Origin: Prevotella sp. P6B1
GTDB lineage: Bacteria; Bacteroidota; Bacteroidia; Bacteroidales; Bacteroidaceae
Reading direction: 5' to 3'
DNA: 64,000 nt
Assembly (NCBI RefSeq): GCF_000702825.1
Contig: NZ_JNKF01000010.1
Location: forward strand, 124,001-188,000
The translations under genes and the position numbers were made by a program. Below are positions 35,312 to 45,323 of this stretch, one piece after another (position 1 is the first letter of the stretch; each line of letters begins with the position of its first letter). The notes below the pieces were generated by a model. It was not told the DNA's origin and did no database searches. It saw nothing but the letters and a program-made list of their open reading frames with translations.

Positions 35312-36583
35312 ATGTTATACTATCTGTTCAGATTTCTCGACCAGTACGATATACCTGGATCACACATGTGGGCGTATATTTCATTCCGCTCACTACTCAC
35401 TCTTATTCTCTCGTTGCTCATCTCGGCATGGTTCGGCGAGAAGTTCATCAAATGGATGAAACGCAGAAGCATCTTTGAGACTGAGCGCGACCCGAGCATC
35501 GATCCATTCGGAGTAGAGAAAAAAGGTGTACCAACCATGGGTGGTATCATCATTATAATTAGTATACTGATACCTGTATTGCTGTTCGGACGTATCCGCA
35601 ATACCTATCTCATACTAATGGTTATCACCACCGTTTGGCTCGGATTCTTAGGTCTCTTGGACGACTACATCAAGATTTTCAGACGCAACAAAGATGGTCT
35701 GAAAGGCAAATACAAGATTGTAGGTCAAGTGAGCATTGGTTTCATCGTCGGCTTAACACTCTGGTTAAGTCCAGATGTTGTGGTACGAGAGAACGTGAAT
35801 GTCAGACAACAGAATCAGGAAATTGTAGTTAAACACAAGAAGGAGGCTGTTAAGTCACTTCACACTACCATTCCCTTTATTAAAAACCACAACCTGAACT
35901 ACTCGAATGTCATGTCGTTCTGTGGCAAGTATAAAGTAGCTGCAGGCTGGGTACTCTTTGTACTGATGACAATTCTGGTGGTAACTGCGGTATCCAACGG
36001 AGCCAACCTGAACGACGGAATGGATGGAATGTGTGCCGGCAACTCCGCAATCATCGGTGTGGCATTGGGTATTCTAGCCTATGTATCGTCGCACATCGGC
36101 TATGCATCGTATTTTGACATCATGTACATTCCCCACTCTGAAGAATTGGTTGTATTCCTCTGTGCCTTTATCGGAGCCATGATTGGTTTCCTGTGGTACA
36201 ACGCCTATCCCGCTCAGGTGTTCATGGGCGATACCGGTTCGCTCACCATCGGTGGAATCATCGGTGTTGCCGCTGTAATCATCCATAAGGAGTTGCTGCT
36301 ACCCATCCTGTGCGGCATCTTCTTCGTTGAGAGTCTGAGCGTGATTATCCAAACCCAGTGGTTTAAGTTCATGAAACACAAAGGCCAACGTGTGCGCGTG
36401 TTCCGTGCTACACCTATCCACGACAATTTCCGTAAGCTCGACACACAGCTCGATGCTACAAGTAGATATATTCTTAAGAGCTGGCCTCATCGTCCGTTCC
36501 ACGAGTCGAAGATTACTATCCGATTCTGGATTACATCAATTATTCTGGCCGCTATCACCATCATTACATTAAAGATGCGTTAA
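35312..36583 (+). CDS. mraY: Phospho-MurNAc-pentapeptide translocase MraY
   Basis: 423 aa, about ten membrane helices. Makes lipid I from UDP-MurNAc-pentapeptide and undecaprenyl phosphate. Seen: PTMGGIIII, LGLLDDYIKI (Asp pair), NGANLNDGMDGM and FMGDTGSL, and the HxH-rich loop near TPIHDNFRK. The length of ~420 aa, with an extra loop (about 160-200) relative to E. coli, is usual for Bacteroidota. Confidence 0.97.
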   Translation: MLYYLFRFLDQYDIPGSHMWAYISFRSLLTLILSLLISAWFGEKFIKWMKRRSIFETERDPSIDPFGVEKKGVPTMGGIIIIISILIPVLLFGRIRNTYLILMVITTVWLGFLGLLDDYIKIFRRNKDGLKGKYKIVGQVSIGFIVGLTLWLSPDVVVRENVNVRQQNQEIVVKHKKEAVKSLHTTIPFIKNHNLNYSNVMSFCGKYKVAAGWVLFVLMTILVVTAVSNGANLNDGMDGMCAGNSAIIGVALGILAYVSSHIGYASYFDIMYIPHSEELVVFLCAFIGAMIGFLWYNAYPAQVFMGDTGSLTIGGIIGVAAVIIHKELLLPILCGIFFVESLSVIIQTQWFKFMKHKGQRVRVFRATPIHDNFRKLDTQLDATSRYILKSWPHRPFHESKITIRFWITSIILAAITIITLKMR

Positions 36584-36591
36584 ACAAATAT

Positions 36592-37923
36592 ATGAAAAGG
36601 ATTGTTATATTAGGAGCAGGAGAAAGTGGTGCAGGAGCCGCTGTTCTCGCAAAGAAAGAAGGTTTCGATGTGTTTGTATCAGACATGTCGAAGATTGCCG
36701 ACAAGTACAAAAAGCTGATGGACGACCACCAGATTGAGTGGGAAGAAGGACATCATACAGAGGAGAAGATTCTGAATGCCGACGAAATCATCAAGAGTCC
36801 CGGCATCCCTGATACCGCTCCCATGATTCAGAAGATCATTGCCAAGGGAATCCATATTATCAGCGAGATTGAGTTTGCTGGTCGTTATACCAATTCAAAG
36901 ATGATCTGTATCACAGGTTCTAATGGTAAGACCACCACTACCTCGCTCATTTATCATATCTTTAAGGAGGCTGGTTACGATGCCGGTTTAGCTGGTAACA
37001 TCGGAAACTCATTGGCGCTGCAGGTGGCCGAGGATCCACACGAATACTACATCATTGAGCTCAGCTCATTCCAACTCGACAACATGTACGATTTCCGTGC
37101 CGATATCGCTATTCTGCTGAATATCACTCCCGACCATCTGGATCGTTACAACTTCGAGATGCAGAATTATGTGGATGCCAAGATGCGTATCATCCAGAAC
37201 CAGACAGATAAGGATGCCTTCATCTACTGGGCTGACGATCCCATCATCAAGCGCGAATTAGAGAAGTACGATATCCACTCTATCCAGTACCCATTCTCTG
37301 AACTGAAGGAGAAGGGCGTGATTGGTTATATCGAGGAGGGCCAGTATAAGATTGAGAAGCCCGAGCCATTCAACATGGAGCAGGAGAGTCTAAGTCTTAC
37401 AGGCAAGCACAATATCTACAACTCGCTGGCTGCCGGCATTGCTGCCGACATTGCTGGTATCAAGAAGGAAGAGATTCGCAAGAGCCTGAGCGACTTCCCT
37501 GGTGTTGAGCACCGCTTGGAAAAGGTTTGCACCGTGCGTGGCGTACAGTATATCAACGACTCAAAGGCCACCAACGTCGATGCCTGCTGGTATGCCCTTG
37601 AGGCCATGAAGACCAAGGTGATCCTCATTATCGGTGGTAAGGACAAGGGCAACGATTACGAGCCCATCAAACCACTGGTTAAGGAGAAGTGCTCTGGTAT
37701 TGTGTACCTGGGGGCCGACAACCAGAAGTTGCACGACAACTTTGACCATTTAGGTATCCCCGTTCGCGACACTCACTCTATGAAGGAGTGTATGGAGGCC
37801 TGCTACGAGATGGCTAAGCCAGGCGAAACCGTACTGTTAAGCCCCTGCTGTGCTTCGTTCGACCTCTTTAAGAACATGGAGGACCGTGGTGAGCAGTTTA
37901 AGACAATTGCAAGAAGTCTGTAA
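36592..37923 (+). CDS. murD: UDP-MurNAc-L-Ala:D-Glu ligase MurD
   Basis: 443 aa. Rossmann N-terminal domain (IVILGAGESGAGAAVLAKK), ATPase with CITGSNGKTTTTSLI, and a C-terminal domain with YINDSKATNVDA and LIIGGKDKGNDY. Adds D-glutamate. The start is 8 bp after the mraY stop. Codon use is more biased to preferred codons than its neighbours. Confidence 0.96.
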   Translation: MKRIVILGAGESGAGAAVLAKKEGFDVFVSDMSKIADKYKKLMDDHQIEWEEGHHTEEKILNADEIIKSPGIPDTAPMIQKIIAKGIHIISEIEFAGRYTNSKMICITGSNGKTTTTSLIYHIFKEAGYDAGLAGNIGNSLALQVAEDPHEYYIIELSSFQLDNMYDFRADIAILLNITPDHLDRYNFEMQNYVDAKMRIIQNQTDKDAFIYWADDPIIKRELEKYDIHSIQYPFSELKEKGVIGYIEEGQYKIEKPEPFNMEQESLSLTGKHNIYNSLAAGIAADIAGIKKEEIRKSLSDFPGVEHRLEKVCTVRGVQYINDSKATNVDACWYALEAMKTKVILIIGGKDKGNDYEPIKPLVKEKCSGIVYLGADNQKLHDNFDHLGIPVRDTHSMKECMEACYEMAKPGETVLLSPCCASFDLFKNMEDRGEQFKTIARSL

Positions 37924-37926
37924 AGA

Positions 37927-39174
37927 ATGAACAAGAAAATAGGCAACATCTTTAAAGGAGACAAGGTCATCTGGATGGTATTTTTCTTCCTCTGTATGAT
38001 CAGTATTGTCGAGGTATTCTCTGCCTCGAGTAACCTGACGTATAAGAGCCAGAATTACATGGGTCCGATTGTTTTCCACACCATCACCATCATCCTTGGC
38101 GCGGTAGTGGCAGTAGTTACCCTTAACATTCCGTGCCGATACTTCAAACTGATGACGCCTTTCTTGCTTATCATCACAGTTATCCTGCTACTCTGGGTAC
38201 TTGCCACGGGTGAAAAGACTGGCGATGCCAGCCGATGGATTAATATCTTCGGACTCACCTTCCAGCCCTCAGAGATTGCCAAAGGAACTATCGTATTGGC
38301 GACTGCCCAAATTCTTAGTGCTATGCAACGCGAGAACGGAGCTGATAAAAAAGCTTTCAAATATATCCTGTGTATCGTAGTTCCGATAGCATTTCTTATC
38401 ATGGTCGAAAACCTGTCTACTGCAGCCCTTTTATGTTCAGTAGTCTATCTGATGATGATTATCGGCCGTGTACCTGCTATTCAGTTAATCAAATTAGCAG
38501 GCGTTGTCGCTGGTTTAGTTCTTTGCGGACTACTCTTGGTTATGGCTGTTGGAAATGACAACAGTATAGCTGTCGACAAAGCATCCACCGAACAAGTCAC
38601 AACTGCTCCAAAGGAGAAGAGCAAACTTGAAAAATTGCTGCACCGTGCTGACACTTGGAAATCACGTATCAAGAAATTCTCGAACAAAGAAGAAATAACG
38701 CCCGACCAATACGACCTTGACAAGGACGCTCAGGTAGCTCATGCCAACATCGCCATCGTATCGAGCAACATTATTGGCAAAGGCCCTGGGCAGTCGGTAG
38801 AACGCGACTTCCTGTCACAGGCATTCTCCGACTTCATCTTTGCCATCGTCATCGAAGAGTTGGGCATTCTCGGCGCCACAGGTGTAGTATTCCTCTATAT
38901 CGTGCTACTCTATCGCACGGCACGTATCGCCAGTAGGTGTGAGAACAATTTCCCAGCATTTCTAGCCATGGGATTAGCACTGTTACTGGTCATCCAGGCA
39001 GCCTTCAATATGCTTGTTGCTGTGGGCATAGCGCCTGTAACAGGTCAACCGCTCCCATTGATCAGTAAAGGTGGTACTTCCACCATTATTAACTGTGCCT
39101 ACATCGGTGTTATATTAAGTGTTAGCCGTTCAGCGAAAAAAAGGGAGGCAAAAATAGCAGAAAAAGAAATATAA
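37927..39174 (+). CDS. ftsW: Septal peptidoglycan glycosyltransferase FtsW
   Basis: 415 aa SEDS-family polytopic protein. Conserved blocks: GDASRWINIFGLTFQPSEIAK, split here as GDASRWINIF and FQPSEIAKG; the catalytic-loop region; and PVTGQPLPLISKGGTS near the C terminus. A charged loop (about 205-260, KEKSKLEKLLHR) is longer than in E. coli. Works with FtsI. 3 bp after the murD stop. Confidence 0.95.
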   Translation: MNKKIGNIFKGDKVIWMVFFFLCMISIVEVFSASSNLTYKSQNYMGPIVFHTITIILGAVVAVVTLNIPCRYFKLMTPFLLIITVILLLWVLATGEKTGDASRWINIFGLTFQPSEIAKGTIVLATAQILSAMQRENGADKKAFKYILCIVVPIAFLIMVENLSTAALLCSVVYLMMIIGRVPAIQLIKLAGVVAGLVLCGLLLVMAVGNDNSIAVDKASTEQVTTAPKEKSKLEKLLHRADTWKSRIKKFSNKEEITPDQYDLDKDAQVAHANIAIVSSNIIGKGPGQSVERDFLSQAFSDFIFAIVIEELGILGATGVVFLYIVLLYRTARIASRCENNFPAFLAMGLALLLVIQAAFNMLVAVGIAPVTGQPLPLISKGGTSTIINCAYIGVILSVSRSAKKREAKIAEKEI

Positions 39175-39178
39175 TTTG

Positions 39179-39186
39179 TAATTTTG
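39179..39186 (+). promoter_or_regulatory. Possible internal promoter before murG
   Basis: TAATTTTG followed by CA, 21 bp before the murG ATG and just after the ftsW stop. Could drive murG-murC-ftsQAZ separately from the MraZ-controlled promoter. No clear -33 element. Confidence 0.4.
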
Positions 39187-39207
39187 CACGCAATAAGAAG
39201 AATAGAT

Positions 39208-40314
39208 ATGGAAGAACTGAGAGTCATCATTAGCGGAGGAGGCACTGGAGGGCATATTTTCCCTGCAGTTTCTATAGCAAATGCCGTCAAGGCGCTTCGT
39301 CCCGATGCAAAAATCCTGTTTGTGGGCGCAGTTGGTCGAATGGAGATGCAACGTGTACCGGCTGCAGGCTACGACATTAAAGGTCTGCCCATCTGTGGTT
39401 TTGATCGCAAGAATCTTCTGAAGAACTTTAAGGTTCTATATAAGATATGGAAAAGTCAGCGTATGGCTAAACAAATCATCAAAGATTTCAAACCGCAGGT
39501 AGCAGTGGGAGTTGGCGGCTATGCCAGCGGCCCTACATTGAATAAAGCTGCCACGATGGGCATTCCATGTCTTATACAAGAGCAGAATTCCTACGCAGGC
39601 GTCACCAATAAGCTCTTAGCAAAGAAAGCCGAAAAGATTTGTGTAGCCTACGAGGGCATGGAACGCTTCTTCCCTGCAGAAAAGATAATCCTGACTGGCA
39701 ACCCTGTTCGTCAGGCCTTACTCGACACCAAGGTCTCACGCGAAGATGCCATCAAGTCATTTCATTTGGATCCTGCCAAGAAAACCATCCTACTGGTAGG
39801 CGGCAGTTTAGGAGCACGTACCATCAACGAAAGCGTACTGCAGCACCTCGATCTCATTAAGGCCTCTGATGCCCAATTCGTCTGGCAGACAGGTAAATAC
39901 TATAGCGCAGAGATAGCAGAGCGAATGAAGGGAGAGCATATCCCCAATCTTGTGATTACCGATTTCATCACAGATATGGGTGCCGCTTACAAGGCTGCCG
40001 ATCTGGTTATCAGTCGTGCTGGCGCCAGCAGTATATCAGAGTTCTGCCTCATCGGCAAGCCAGTAATCCTTGTACCAAGTCCTAATGTAGCCGAAGACCA
40101 TCAGACCAAGAACGCTTTGGCTCTGGCTAATCGCGATGCAGCAATCTACGTCAAGGATGCAGAAGCTCCTGCCACACTACTTGAACTGGCCATCAAGACT
40201 GTTGCCGACGAGCAGAAGCTCCAGTCGCTCAGCGAGAATGTATTGAAACTTGCACTGCCCAATTCAGCCGACATCATTGCAAAAGAAGTCATCAAACTGG
40301 CAGAAAGAAAATAA
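39208..40314 (+). CDS. murG: Lipid II synthase MurG (GlcNAc transferase)
   Basis: 368 aa from the ATG at 39208; the longer frame starts with the TTG of a promoter-like box. GT28 enzyme that adds GlcNAc to lipid I on the cytoplasmic face. Seen: IISGGGTGGHIFPAV, GVGGYASGPTL, LLVGGSLGARTIN and ISRAGASSISEF. Confidence 0.96.
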   Translation: MEELRVIISGGGTGGHIFPAVSIANAVKALRPDAKILFVGAVGRMEMQRVPAAGYDIKGLPICGFDRKNLLKNFKVLYKIWKSQRMAKQIIKDFKPQVAVGVGGYASGPTLNKAATMGIPCLIQEQNSYAGVTNKLLAKKAEKICVAYEGMERFFPAEKIILTGNPVRQALLDTKVSREDAIKSFHLDPAKKTILLVGGSLGARTINESVLQHLDLIKASDAQFVWQTGKYYSAEIAERMKGEHIPNLVITDFITDMGAAYKAADLVISRAGASSISEFCLIGKPVILVPSPNVAEDHQTKNALALANRDAAIYVKDAEAPATLLELAIKTVADEQKLQSLSENVLKLALPNSADIIAKEVIKLAERK

Positions 40315-40320
40315 AGAATT

Positions 40321-41697
40321 ATGGAATTAAAAGACATCAAAGCAGTATATTTTGTAGGAGCCGGTGGCATCGGCATGAGTGCCATCGCCCGCTACTTTAT
40401 TAAGAAAGGTCTAGTTGTAGCCGGCTACGACAAAACACCATCCGACCTCACTAAGAGACTTGAGACCGAAGGTATGCTCGTCCACTATGAAGAGAATGTA
40501 GACGAAATTCCACACGAGTGCAAAAAGAAGGAGTCGTGCCTGATTATCTACACACCTGCCATCCCCGCTGAGCATAAGGAACTCACATTCTTCCGCGAAA
40601 ATGGCTTTGAAATTCAGAAGCGTGCCCAAGTACTTGGCACACTCACAAAGAGCCACAAAGGTCTTTGTGTAGCAGGAACCCATGGTAAAACCACAACCTC
40701 TACTATGTGTGCTCACATCATGCATCAGAGCCATCTGGACTGTAACGCCTTCCTTGGGGGTATCTCCAAGAATTATGGCACCAACTATATCCTGTCTGAC
40801 TCGGACTACGTTGTAATCGAAGCCGATGAGTTTGACCGCTCTTTCCACTGGCTCCGTCCCTGGATGAGCGTCATCACATCTACTGATCCCGATCACTTGG
40901 ATATCTATGGAACTAAAGAGGCTTATCTGGAAAGCTTCCGTCACTATACAGAACTTATTCAGCCAGGTGGCGCGCTTATTATCCATCGCGACTTGGAGAT
41001 GAAAGAGAACATCCAGCCAGATGTTCATCGCTATGACTATAGCCTCGACGAAGGTGATTTTCACGCAGAGAACATCCACATTGAGAATGGCGAGATAACC
41101 TTCGATTTCATTTCTCCTATCGAGAGTATCAAAGGCATACAGTTAGGTCAGCCCGTACCTATCAATATCGAAAATGGAATCGCAGCAATGGCTATGGCAC
41201 AACTTAATGGTTGCACAGCCGAAGAATTGAAGTATGGCATGCAGACCTATGGAGGTGTTGACCGTCGTTTTGACTTCAAAATCAAAACCAGTAAGATGGT
41301 TTTCCTAAGCGACTATGCACATCATCCCAAAGAAATCTATCAGAGCGCTAAGAGCATCCGTGAGCTGTATAAGGACAAGCATATCACTGCCATTTTCCAG
41401 CCACATCTCTATACTCGTACCCGCGATTTCTACAAGGATTTCGCTGATGCGCTGAGCCAGCTCGACGAAGTTATCCTAACCGAGATTTATCCAGCACGCG
41501 AATTACCCATTGATGGTGTCACTTCTCAACTCATCTATGATAACCTGAAGCCTGGTGTCAAGAAAGAGATGATTCAAAAGACCGACGTTCTCGACTACAT
41601 CAAGAGTCACGACTTCGAAGTGCTGATTGTACTTGGTGCAGGCGACCTCGACAATCAAGTCCCTCAAATCACCAAGATTCTCAATGAGAAAATGTAA
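40321..41697 (+). CDS. murC: UDP-MurNAc:L-Ala ligase MurC
   Basis: 458 aa. N-terminal FVGAGGIGMSAIARYF, ATP site CVAGTHGKTTTSTM, EADEFDRSFHWLRP and C-terminal SDYAHHPKEIYQ, FQPHLYTRT. Adds the first amino acid, L-alanine, to UDP-MurNAc. Start 6 bp after the murG stop. Confidence 0.97.
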   Translation: MELKDIKAVYFVGAGGIGMSAIARYFIKKGLVVAGYDKTPSDLTKRLETEGMLVHYEENVDEIPHECKKKESCLIIYTPAIPAEHKELTFFRENGFEIQKRAQVLGTLTKSHKGLCVAGTHGKTTTSTMCAHIMHQSHLDCNAFLGGISKNYGTNYILSDSDYVVIEADEFDRSFHWLRPWMSVITSTDPDHLDIYGTKEAYLESFRHYTELIQPGGALIIHRDLEMKENIQPDVHRYDYSLDEGDFHAENIHIENGEITFDFISPIESIKGIQLGQPVPINIENGIAAMAMAQLNGCTAEELKYGMQTYGGVDRRFDFKIKTSKMVFLSDYAHHPKEIYQSAKSIRELYKDKHITAIFQPHLYTRTRDFYKDFADALSQLDEVILTEIYPARELPIDGVTSQLIYDNLKPGVKKEMIQKTDVLDYIKSHDFEVLIVLGAGDLDNQVPQITKILNEKM

Positions 41698-41718
41698 TCT
41701 TCTTTGAATAGACAGCCC

Positions 41719-42471
41719 ATGACTTTTAATTGGAGACAAACCCTCATCGTAGCCTGCAACGTGCTCGTTGGCATCTACCTGATCCTCGCTATCACTGCAT
41801 TCAATGACCCCGACGAGGCCATGGCCAAAACGTGCACAGAGGTAAAAATCGACATCGAAAAGGAGTCGATGGAGGGTTTCTTGAATCCTAATGAAGTCAA
41901 GAAGATGCTTACACAGCAAAGAATATATCCACTATTACAACCCATGAACACGATCTCTCCCAGAAAGATGGAAGAGACCCTCCAGAAGAGTCCGTTTGTC
42001 GAGAAAGCCGAGTGCTATAAAACATTAAGCGGACACGTATGCATCAGTATCAAGCAGCGAATTCCCGTTATCCGTATTATGGGCGACAATGGTGACAATT
42101 ACTATCTTGACAATCATGGCAACATTATGCCCGAGGCAGGTTACGCCACAGATATCCTGATAGCCACAGGTCACATCACCAAAAGATATGCCCAGAACAC
42201 CCTGTCGAAGATTGCCAATCACATCGTCAGCAATAGCTTCTGGCGCAACCAGACAGTACAGCTCAATATATTGGCAAACGGTACACTTGAGATGGTGCCA
42301 CGCGTAGGTGACCATATTGTCTACCTTGGTTCTCCAACCAACATCGACACCAAACTTGAGCGTCTACGCAAGTTTTATATCTATGGTCTGAACAAGGCGG
42401 GGTGGAATAAATACAACTATATCAACGTGGAATTCAACAACCAGATTATATGCAAAAGAAACAACAGATAA
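41719..42471 (+). CDS. ftsQ: Cell-division protein FtsQ
   Basis: 250 aa from the ATG at 41719 (MTFNWRQTLIVACNVL); a TTG start 15 bp upstream is less likely. One membrane helix (~8-28), then a periplasmic region that would hold the POTRA and beta domains (EGFLNPNEVKKMLTQ ...). Low sequence conservation is normal for FtsQ; the position between murC and ftsA supports the call. Confidence 0.88.
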   Translation: MTFNWRQTLIVACNVLVGIYLILAITAFNDPDEAMAKTCTEVKIDIEKESMEGFLNPNEVKKMLTQQRIYPLLQPMNTISPRKMEETLQKSPFVEKAECYKTLSGHVCISIKQRIPVIRIMGDNGDNYYLDNHGNIMPEAGYATDILIATGHITKRYAQNTLSKIANHIVSNSFWRNQTVQLNILANGTLEMVPRVGDHIVYLGSPTNIDTKLERLRKFYIYGLNKAGWNKYNYINVEFNNQIICKRNNR

Positions 42472-42485
42472 ATCATTTATAAAAG

Positions 42486-43940
42486 ATGGCAGCAAAGGAA
42501 TTTATTGTAGCAATTGAACTCGGTTCATCCAAAGTAACCGGAATCGCAGGACAGAAGAATCTCGACGGCAGCATCAACGTACTCGCTGTTGTCAAAGAAG
42601 AGTCTTCTTCGTTCATCCGAAAAGGTGTGGTTTACAATATCGACAAAACCGCACAATGCCTAACCAGCATCATTAAGAAGCTGGAGAATCAGCTCAAGAC
42701 ACAAATCACACAAGTTTACGTTGGTGTGGGAGGGCAGTCTATCAGGAGTGTAAAGAACGTAGTTACCAAAGACCTGCCGGAAGAAACCATTATCACTCAG
42801 GATATGATCATAGAACTGATGGATGCAAACCGAAATATGACCTATCAGGATCAGGAAATCCTCGATGCTGCCGTACAGGAATACAAAGTAGGAGCACAGT
42901 TTCAACTGGATCCTGTAGGTATCCAGGCTACACATCTTGAAGGTCACTTTTTGAACATTTTAGAGCGCAAAGCCTTCTATCGCAACCTGAATGTATGTTT
43001 TGAAACTGCCGGTATCAATGTTGCCGAAATGTATCTAGCACCATTAGCTTTGGCCGACAGTGTACTGACAGAAGTTGAAAAGCGTTCAGGTTGTGCACTT
43101 GTCGATCTGGGTTCCGACACTACCACCGTATCTGTTTTCTCTAAGAACATCTTGCGCCACCTTGCTGTTATTCCTCTCGGAAGTAACAATATCACTAAGG
43201 ATATCGCCACCCTCCAGATGGAAGAGAGCGATGCTGAGAAGATGAAATTAAAATATGGCTCTGCCTATACCGACAACAACGAAATTGATAACGATCTGAA
43301 GTATTCCATCGACCCCGAGCGCCAGGTAGAGAGCCGAAAGTTCGTAGAGATTGTCGAGGGACGTTTGGAAGAAATTATCGAAAATGTCTGGTATCAGATT
43401 CCATCTGAATATTACGATAAACTGTTGGGCGGCATCATCCTGACTGGTGGTGGTTCAAACATGAAGAACATTGAGAAGGCCTTCATGAATCACACCCATG
43501 TTGACAAGATCCGCATCGCTAAGTTCGTTTCGCAGACTATCAACACAAACAATGAGGAGATTAAGTCGCGTAATGGTATGATGAACACAGTTTTAGGTCT
43601 TTTGGCAAAAGGTGATATCAACTGCGCCGGCGATGCCTACGACCCCAACGGCAATTTGTTCCCCGAGCTCAATAAAACCACGAATCATCCTATTAGCGAT
43701 CAGCGCCCAGCCCGCCAGACGACCGACCTTCCAGCCGGTGTTATACGCACTGAGGCCGAGAAACAGAAGGCAGAAGAGGAGCGCCGTCGTCAGCAGGAAG
43801 AGGAAGAGCGTGCACGACAGGAAGAAGAGCGTCGCCAGCAAGAGGAAGAAGCACGTATCCGCAAGGAGAATAGCACTTGGAGCAAGTTCAAGAAAGGTCT
43901 CTTGAAATTTGGTAAGTCGATTGTCGAAGAAGAAGATTAA
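42486..43940 (+). CDS. ftsA: Cell-division protein FtsA with long charged C-terminal tail
   Basis: 484 aa actin-like protein that tethers FtsZ to the membrane. ATPase blocks: VAIELGSSKVTG (phosphate 1), ALVDLGSDTTTVSVF (phosphate 2) and GGIILTGGGSNMKN (adenosine). After ~residue 400 comes a linker, then ~45 residues of Glu/Arg/Gln-rich predicted helix, then the amphipathic membrane anchor STWSKFKKGLLKFGKSIV at the very end. E. coli FtsA has about 420 residues; the extra length is this charged helix. Confidence 0.95.
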   Translation: MAAKEFIVAIELGSSKVTGIAGQKNLDGSINVLAVVKEESSSFIRKGVVYNIDKTAQCLTSIIKKLENQLKTQITQVYVGVGGQSIRSVKNVVTKDLPEETIITQDMIIELMDANRNMTYQDQEILDAAVQEYKVGAQFQLDPVGIQATHLEGHFLNILERKAFYRNLNVCFETAGINVAEMYLAPLALADSVLTEVEKRSGCALVDLGSDTTTVSVFSKNILRHLAVIPLGSNNITKDIATLQMEESDAEKMKLKYGSAYTDNNEIDNDLKYSIDPERQVESRKFVEIVEGRLEEIIENVWYQIPSEYYDKLLGGIILTGGGSNMKNIEKAFMNHTHVDKIRIAKFVSQTINTNNEEIKSRNGMMNTVLGLLAKGDINCAGDAYDPNGNLFPELNKTTNHPISDQRPARQTTDLPAGVIRTEAEKQKAEEERRRQQEEEERARQEEERRQQEEEARIRKENSTWSKFKKGLLKFGKSIVEEED

Positions 43941-43954
43941 AAACAAAGAAGATT

Positions 43955-45295
43955 ATGGAGAACAATATGAATATGGATATTCTGGACTTCGGTTCACCGG
44001 AGAAGGAACATAGCATCATCAAGGTGATTGGTGTTGGAGGCGGTGGCGGCAACGCTGTTAACCACATGTATCGTGAAGGCATTCACGATGTAACATTCGT
44101 GCTTTGCAACACCGATAATCAAGCACTAAACGATTCGCCTGTACCCGTTCATCTCCAGTTGGGTAAGGAAGGACTTGGGGCAGGCAACAAACCAGAAAAG
44201 GCACGTCAAGCAGCCGAAGAGAGTATTGAGGACATCCGATCGATGTTGAACGATGGCACTCGTATGGCATTCATCACAGCAGGTATGGGTGGTGGAACGG
44301 GAACTGGCGCAGCTCCTGTCATTGCACGTGTTTCCAAAGAATTAGGCATTCTTACGGTTGGCATTGTCACCATTCCCTTCCGTTTCGAGGGCGATCGCAA
44401 AATTGACCAGGCACTCGACGGTGTTGAAGAAATGTCAAAGCATGTAGATGCGTTACTGGTCATCAATAACGAACGTCTCCGCGAAATCTATCCAGAGCTA
44501 TCTGTACTCGATGCCTTTGGCAAGGCAGACGACACACTGAGTATCGCCGCCAAGTCAATTGCAGAGATTATCACCGTTCATGGTCTGATCAACCTCGACT
44601 TCAACGACGTAAAGACCGTTCTTAAGGATGGTGGAGTAGCCATCATGTCAACAGGTTATGGCGAAGGCGAAGGCCGTGTAAAGAAAGCTATTGAAGACGC
44701 TTTGAATTCGCCATTACTCAATGATAATGACATCTTCAATTCCAAGAAAATTCTGCTCTCCATCTCATTTGCAGGTTCTAAGGATGGTCAGTCATCGCTC
44801 ATGATGGAGGAGATGAACGACGTGAACGACTTTATGGCAAAGTTCGGCAACGACTTCGAAATCAAGTGGGGACTTGCCACCGATCTTGAATTGGGCAAAA
44901 AGGTTAAGGTTACGATTCTTGCTACAGGATTCGGTATTGAGAATGTCGACGGCATGAACGGGCACCTCAAAAAGCACAGTCAGGAGGACATCAACCGCAT
45001 CGCAGCCGAACAGGAAAAAGCAGCTGAACGTCAAGATCGCCGTAATCGCTACTATGGTGGAGAAGGTGCTACCAAGCGCTATAAGCGTCGTCCAAACATC
45101 TATCTGTTCCGCCCAGAGGATCTTGACAACGATGATGTCATCTCAGCAGTAGAACAGACACCAACCTATAAGCGTACACGCGAAATACTGGACAGCATCA
45201 ATTCACAAGCTAGTATTATCGACGAGGTTGTAAACATCGATGAACCTTCACAGGATATACACGAACCCATTCAGGGAACTATCAAGTTTATGTAA
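43955..45295 (+). CDS. ftsZ: Cell-division protein FtsZ
   Basis: 446 aa tubulin-like GTPase that builds the Z ring. GTP-binding: VIGVGGGGGNAVNHM, tubulin signature GGGTGTGAAPVIA, NFNDV-type LINLDFNDVKTVL. After the core (~320) lies a Lys/Arg/Gln/Glu-rich linker. I do not see the usual conserved end peptide (DIPxFLR type) at the C terminus, which ends GTIKFM; PTYKRTRE within the tail may be its counterpart. Last gene of the cluster. Confidence 0.97.
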   Translation: MENNMNMDILDFGSPEKEHSIIKVIGVGGGGGNAVNHMYREGIHDVTFVLCNTDNQALNDSPVPVHLQLGKEGLGAGNKPEKARQAAEESIEDIRSMLNDGTRMAFITAGMGGGTGTGAAPVIARVSKELGILTVGIVTIPFRFEGDRKIDQALDGVEEMSKHVDALLVINNERLREIYPELSVLDAFGKADDTLSIAAKSIAEIITVHGLINLDFNDVKTVLKDGGVAIMSTGYGEGEGRVKKAIEDALNSPLLNDNDIFNSKKILLSISFAGSKDGQSSLMMEEMNDVNDFMAKFGNDFEIKWGLATDLELGKKVKVTILATGFGIENVDGMNGHLKKHSQEDINRIAAEQEKAAERQDRRNRYYGGEGATKRYKRRPNIYLFRPEDLDNDDVISAVEQTPTYKRTREILDSINSQASIIDEVVNIDEPSQDIHEPIQGTIKFM

Positions 45296-45302
45296 ATCAG
45301 CA

Positions 45303-45323
45303 CCTTATTGATATAAGGCTTTT
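45303..45323 (+). terminator. Terminator after ftsZ, inside the recO end
   Basis: CCTTAT-TGAT-ATAAGG followed by CTTTT, 7 bp after the ftsZ stop and overlapping the last recO codons on the other strand. A short stem, so of modest strength. Confidence 0.5.
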
